From Tautonia marina (GTDB taxonomy: Bacteria; Planctomycetota; Planctomycetia; Isosphaerales; Isosphaeraceae): DNA of 64,000 nucleotides. The notes below the pieces were generated by a model, which saw nothing but the letters and a program-made list of their open reading frames with translations, searched no databases and was not told the DNA's origin. The translations under genes and the position numbers were made by a program. The number at the start of each line of letters is the position of its first letter. The first letter of the stretch is position 1. The stretch is taken from contig NZ_WEZF01000023.1 in assembly GCF_009177065.1 (NCBI RefSeq), positions 1 through 64,000 of the forward strand. Reading direction: 5' to 3'. This document shows, piece by piece, positions 61,301 to 64,000 of the stretch.

Positions 61301-62277
61301 CCCCTCGCGATGAGATTGCCCTCCGTCGGCCGGATGGCCCGATCGCCTTCCCTTCTCACGAGGGCGATCGGGGGTTTGATTGGCTGCGCCCTCCTTTTTG
61401 AATCCGGGTGCGTCTGAAGCAGTCTGGGAGTTCGCCGGCCCTCCGTAAGGTTCAGGATCAGCTTTCGACGTCGTGGCGAGCGGGTTCGGTACGCTCCGAA
61501 ACCGGGTGCGTCTTCAGGCGATTTCTGTGATTCCATAACGATTTGCGCCGATTTAAATGGGTTCGTTCCGTCAAACGGAGCAGCCCGGATTGGGTTCGAT
61601 TCGCGCCGGTCTCTCCGGGGTGATCGCTGCCGATCAGGACCGATCGAAGCCCCAGGGCGCCGTCGTGTGCGCCTCGGGGGCGCCATTCAGTGCGCTTCCG
61701 GTGCGCCTCGGCAGGGAGAACGCGGGAGCGTTTTCTCGTTTCCGAGTCAAGAGTTCCGTCGATCGACCTCGGTTCGTTTCGGGAAACGAGGCGAGGCTGA
61801 AACGGGTTCGTCTGGCAATGGGAACGGGAGGGTGAGGGGTTCCTCGAAACAGAATCGATCGAAGGGGACGTGTTGACACGAATCGGCGGATAACGGCGTC
61901 GGCCGCCTTCAGTTCCGTAGGGGCGAGGCAATCGTCGGGCGAGCCAGGAGTGCCAAGCAGTTCGAGTTGCCAAAGAGGCTCGACGCGCGAAGGTCCACCC
62001 GACGGTGCTCGTGTTCACCGCCGAACGTCGAGGAGGGGGAGCGGGACTTGGGGGCCGCTCACGAGATTCAACCCTTCCGTCCCTTTGAAATGATCGTGGA
62101 ATTGCGGGTCGGCAGTCACAGAAAATGCCAAGAACGCTCAGGAGTCGAGGCGGGACGCTCCCAAGGCGAGCCGACCGAGTCCAGGAGGGATGGCCCCGCG
62201 TGCCCGTCGAGCGACGTGCGACCGGGCGGTCGCGGCCCGGATCGACTCCATCCCTTTGTGTTGACGAGGCACCACCG
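61301..62277. repeat. Non-coding tract of degenerate short-word repeats
   Basis: Nearly 1 kb without a convincing gene; the long open frame on the minus strand has odd composition and consists of repeated words. CCGGGTGCGTCT occurs at 61404-61415 and 61502-61513. GACGGAACGAACCCATTT (minus, 61555-61572) and TTTCCCGAAACGAAC (minus, 61772-61786) match words at 1368-1385 and 1206-1220 in the same order. The section 61400-61860 is therefore a diverged, inverted relative of the tract at about 1.2 kb. The remainder, 61860-62277, shows nothing recognisable. Confidence 0.55.
61338..61372 (+). terminator. Terminator hairpin after the 93-aa gene
   Basis: CCCGATCGCC at 61338-61347 pairs perfectly with GGCGATCGGG at 61363-61372 over a 15-base loop, followed by GGTTTGATTGG. 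It starts 37 bases past the stop of the 93-aa gene. Confidence 0.6.
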
Positions 62278-62574
62278 ATGCAATGCCCCCACTGCCACAT
62301 CGACCTGGCGATTGCCGATCGCCAGGGGATCGAGATCGACGACTGCCCGCGCTGCCGGGGCGTCTGACTCGACCGCGGCGAGTTGGACAAGCTCATCGAC
62401 CGCTCCGTTGCCGCGATCGGCGGTGGAGCCAAGCCAATTGACCGCGATGACGACGACCGCCGACGGCCGCCTTCGTACCCCTCCGATCGGCCGAAAGAAT
62501 ATGACCGCGACGACGATTACGCGAAGCGGCGCCGGAAGAAGTCGTTCCTGGGCGAGCTGTTCGATTTCGACTGA
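62278..62574 (+). pseudogene. zf-TFIIB zinc-ribbon protein with in-frame TGA at the conserved Trp
   Basis: The frame encodes MQCPHCHIDLAIADRQGIEI, then DDCPRCRGV, a TGA, and LDRGELDKLIDRS with a charged tail ending FLGELFDFD. Zinc-ribbon cysteines C3, C6, C23 and C26 are intact. The family motif is CPRCRGVWLDRGELDKLI, so codon 30 (62365-62367) should be TGG for tryptophan; here it is TGA, one base different. Without it the protein would be 98 aa, a normal length. A nonsense mutation, a sequence error or UGA readthrough would all explain this; the rest of the frame is undamaged. Function of the family is unknown. Confidence 0.8.
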
Positions 62575-62663
62575 TGGATCGCCTGGCCGGGGCCCTTCGG
62601 AATCCCGAAGAGGGGGATGCCCCGCCCCATCGGGCCGCCGTGATCGTCCCCGATCGAGTCGTC

Positions 62664-62740
62664 GGGTGTGTCGAGTCCTCGAAGACACGCCATCCGGCGC
62701 CGTTCGCAGATCGGTGTGTCTTCGAGGACTCGACACACCC
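62664..62740. repeat. 25-bp perfect inverted repeat
   Basis: The arm at 62664-62688 (starting GGGTGTGTCGAGTCCTCGAA) is the exact reverse complement of the arm at 62716-62740, with a 27-base centre. It lies between two convergent genes. It could form a long hairpin and end transcription both ways, but has no T runs; a REP-like mobile or structural repeat is as likely. Confidence 0.85.
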
Positions 62741-62749
62741 CATGGGAAC

Positions 62750-64000
62750 TCACCCCGCCTCGCCCGTGGCCCGCGGCTCAGAACCCTGGGCACCCGGCGG
62801 CTCGGCCTTGTCGGAATCGGGAAGATCGAGTTCGAAGGGCCGACGCTCGGGTTCTGTCGGAGCGTTCTCGTCATCAGGGGGTGCGAGGATCTCGAAGAGG
62901 AGCTGACCTTCCCGAATCGTGACCCCCTCTCGGATCCCGACGGCAAGGGAGAGGATGCCATCGGCGGGGGCCTTGATCTGTGCTTTCTCGATCGTACGCC
63001 GGAGAAGTTCCTCGCGCTCTTTCTCCAGTTCGAAGCTCGATTTCCTGGCCCACTCTTCGGCCTTGGCCTTCTCGACGTCGCCTTCGAGCGACTTGATCCG
63101 GAGCTCGTAGGTGTATTGTTTGAGAACCTCAAGTGCCTTCTCGGCCCTCCCCAGAGCCAATTCGGCGCGCTGAACCCTGACCTTCGCCTTCAGGATGCGC
63201 ATCGCCCGCTCATCCTCCGGGGCGTTCCGCGCCACGCGAGCGAGGCGGGCGTTCGCCACGTCCAGCTCCGAATGCGCGAGCTTGACCTCCGCCATCGCCT
63301 CGAACTCCTCAAGGGGGAAGACGCCCTGGAGGTAGCGCCTCACCGTCACTTCTGCGATCTCGCGATCCTTGATGGCGTTCTGGTAGTCGGCCTCGGACCG
63401 TTCGGTGGCGATCTGCTGGGAGGCGAGCTGGTCCCGGAGACTCGTGGTGTCGAGTTCGCAGATGACCTGATCCCGGGAGACGACCGTGCCCTGGGGGAGG
63501 ATCGAGCGGATCTCCAGGGGCATTCTGATCTCGGCATGGACCCGCGCGGGGGCAATCTCCCAGGGGGTGTTCAACAAAGAAGGGGCGGTCTCATCCGTGC
63601 CGGGGTCGGCCTGATCCGGCCCCGGAGCCACTGGGTCCTGTTCGACGAGGACCGCACCGCCGGGGGGAGGGTCAGGCATCGGATCGGCATTGCCTGAGCC
63701 GCCCCAGGATGCCAATCCAGCGGCCCCGGCGCCAATGCCGAGAAGTGCAATGCCGCCGAGGGCGAGCGTCCGTAACGCGGAAATCATGAGCATACTCCGA
63801 AGGGTTGAGGAGGCCAGGGGGACCGAGAGCGAGGCGATCGAGACGCCTCGGGAGGCGACGGCGAGGCGGGAGGCGGCGGAGGCCCAGCCGATCGAGGCGA
63901 GGGAGGAGGCCGTCGAGGTGAGCGGGACGGGGGCGAGCAGCAGGGAGGAGGCGGACGAGGGGGTCAGGCCGCGGCGGAGGAGGCGGGGACGGAGGCGGTC
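62750..64000 (-). CDS. C-terminal part of a putative sigma factor fused to an HlyD-like domain (partial)
   Basis: The frame is open from the right edge to the stop at 62750 (at least 416 codons), so the Met at 63793 is probably internal. The first visible residues, RLRPRLLRRGLTPSS with alanine/serine-rich following, resemble the linker after region 4 in large planctomycete ECF sigma factors. Next come one membrane helix (LALGGIALLGIGAGAAGLAS), a proline-rich spacer and a membrane-fusion-protein domain: VVSRDQVICELDTTSLRDQL half-lipoyl, a long coiled coil (about 150 residues) and KAPADGILSLAVGIREGVTI second half. If confirmed, a cytoplasmic sigma factor is tied to an extracytoplasmic sensor. 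The alternative is a lone HlyD-like adaptor. The sigma domains lie outside the window. Confidence 0.6.
   Translation of the reverse strand, partial: DRLRPRLLRRGLTPSSASSLLLAPVPLTSTASSLASIGWASAASRLAVASRGVSIASLSVPLASSTLRSMLMISALRTLALGGIALLGIGAGAAGLASWGGSGNADPMPDPPPGGAVLVEQDPVAPGPDQADPGTDETAPSLLNTPWEIAPARVHAEIRMPLEIRSILPQGTVVSRDQVICELDTTSLRDQLASQQIATERSEADYQNAIKDREIAEVTVRRYLQGVFPLEEFEAMAEVKLAHSELDVANARLARVARNAPEDERAMRILKAKVRVQRAELALGRAEKALEVLKQYTYELRIKSLEGDVEKAKAEEWARKSSFELEKEREELLRRTIEKAQIKAPADGILSLAVGIREGVTIREGQLLFEILAPPDDENAPTEPERRPFELDLPDSDKAEPPGAQGSEPRATGEAG

Noticed and set aside
61458-62432. 324-codon minus-strand frame in the repeat tract
   Set aside because: It consists of repeat words, has no domain and overlaps the zinc-ribbon gene; it is treated as non-coding.
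62998-63793. Simple HlyD-type efflux adaptor starting at the Met at 63793
   Set aside because: The frame stays open to the window edge with plausible coding sequence and no ribosome-binding site fixing that Met, so an internal Met of a larger protein is preferred.
1-64000. CRISPR arrays, insertion sequences, rRNA genes
   Set aside because: No regularly spaced repeats, no transposase frames with terminal repeats and no rRNA-like sequence were seen on reading both strands.

Overview
The window reads as a chromosomal segment of a planctomycete, most probably of the Isosphaeraceae. The signs are high GC, a DUF1559 prepilin-like protein with the terminal H-X9-DG motif beside its own sigma factor, Minf_1886 and DUF2256 family proteins, a long TPR protein beside a TolQ-like channel and a terpene-cyclase-fold protein, and an ECF-type sigma factor apparently fused to a membrane-fusion-protein domain. 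This placement rests on gene families alone. No rRNA, tRNA or CRISPR array was found.

Layout. 0.1-5 kb: a DUF5131 protein, a degenerate repeat tract, and a minus-strand pair of a histidine kinase and a periplasmic-binding-like protein. 5-12 kb (mostly plus strand): phosphohexose mutase coupled to a HAD phosphatase, sigma factor plus DUF1559 protein, an exported FAH-family protein, a Bcp peroxiredoxin, Uma2 and archease. 12-21.4 kb: PfkB kinase, FtsH, thioredoxin reductase, CsrA, an OmpR/PhoB-type regulator, a GCS2 ligase coupled to an M20 amidohydrolase, and a small protein coupled to dCTP deaminase. 21.4-25.4 kb: a tightly overlapping pstS-C-A-B phosphate operon with a Pho-box-like repeat upstream. 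25.8-34.2 kb: an envelope cluster of TPR protein, TolQ/ExbB-like protein, toroid protein and polytopic membrane protein. 34.5-40.1 kb: the PrkA-YeaH-SpoVR stress module plus one overlapping small gene. 40.3-44.3 kb: pyrophosphatase, RmlD-like reductase, CvpA, S4 protein, phosphofructokinase. 44.5-47.1 kb: convergent egtD and egtB for ergothioneine in an AT-richer pocket.

47.7-55.1 kb is a compact phage-type head cassette: terminase, portal, a tiny membrane protein, scaffold, SU10-like capsid protein and neck-like genes. No tail, lysis, integrase or repressor gene is visible, and conserved host genes resume immediately after it. It is the strongest candidate here for an undescribed system, either a domesticated particle or a remnant.

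55.2-64 kb: Trm112-like protein, a ketoacyl synthase, DUF2256, Minf_1886, a methyltransferase and an FAD oxidoreductase (possibly a lipid or pigment route), a J-domain protein, a second repeat tract related to and inverted relative to the one at 1.2 kb, a zinc-ribbon gene broken by a TGA exactly at its conserved Trp, a 25-bp perfect inverted repeat, and the C-terminal part of the sigma-factor fusion that leaves the window at its right edge.

Start codons were chosen from ribosome-binding sites, family N-termini and overlaps. Several long open frames are antisense shadows and were left out.
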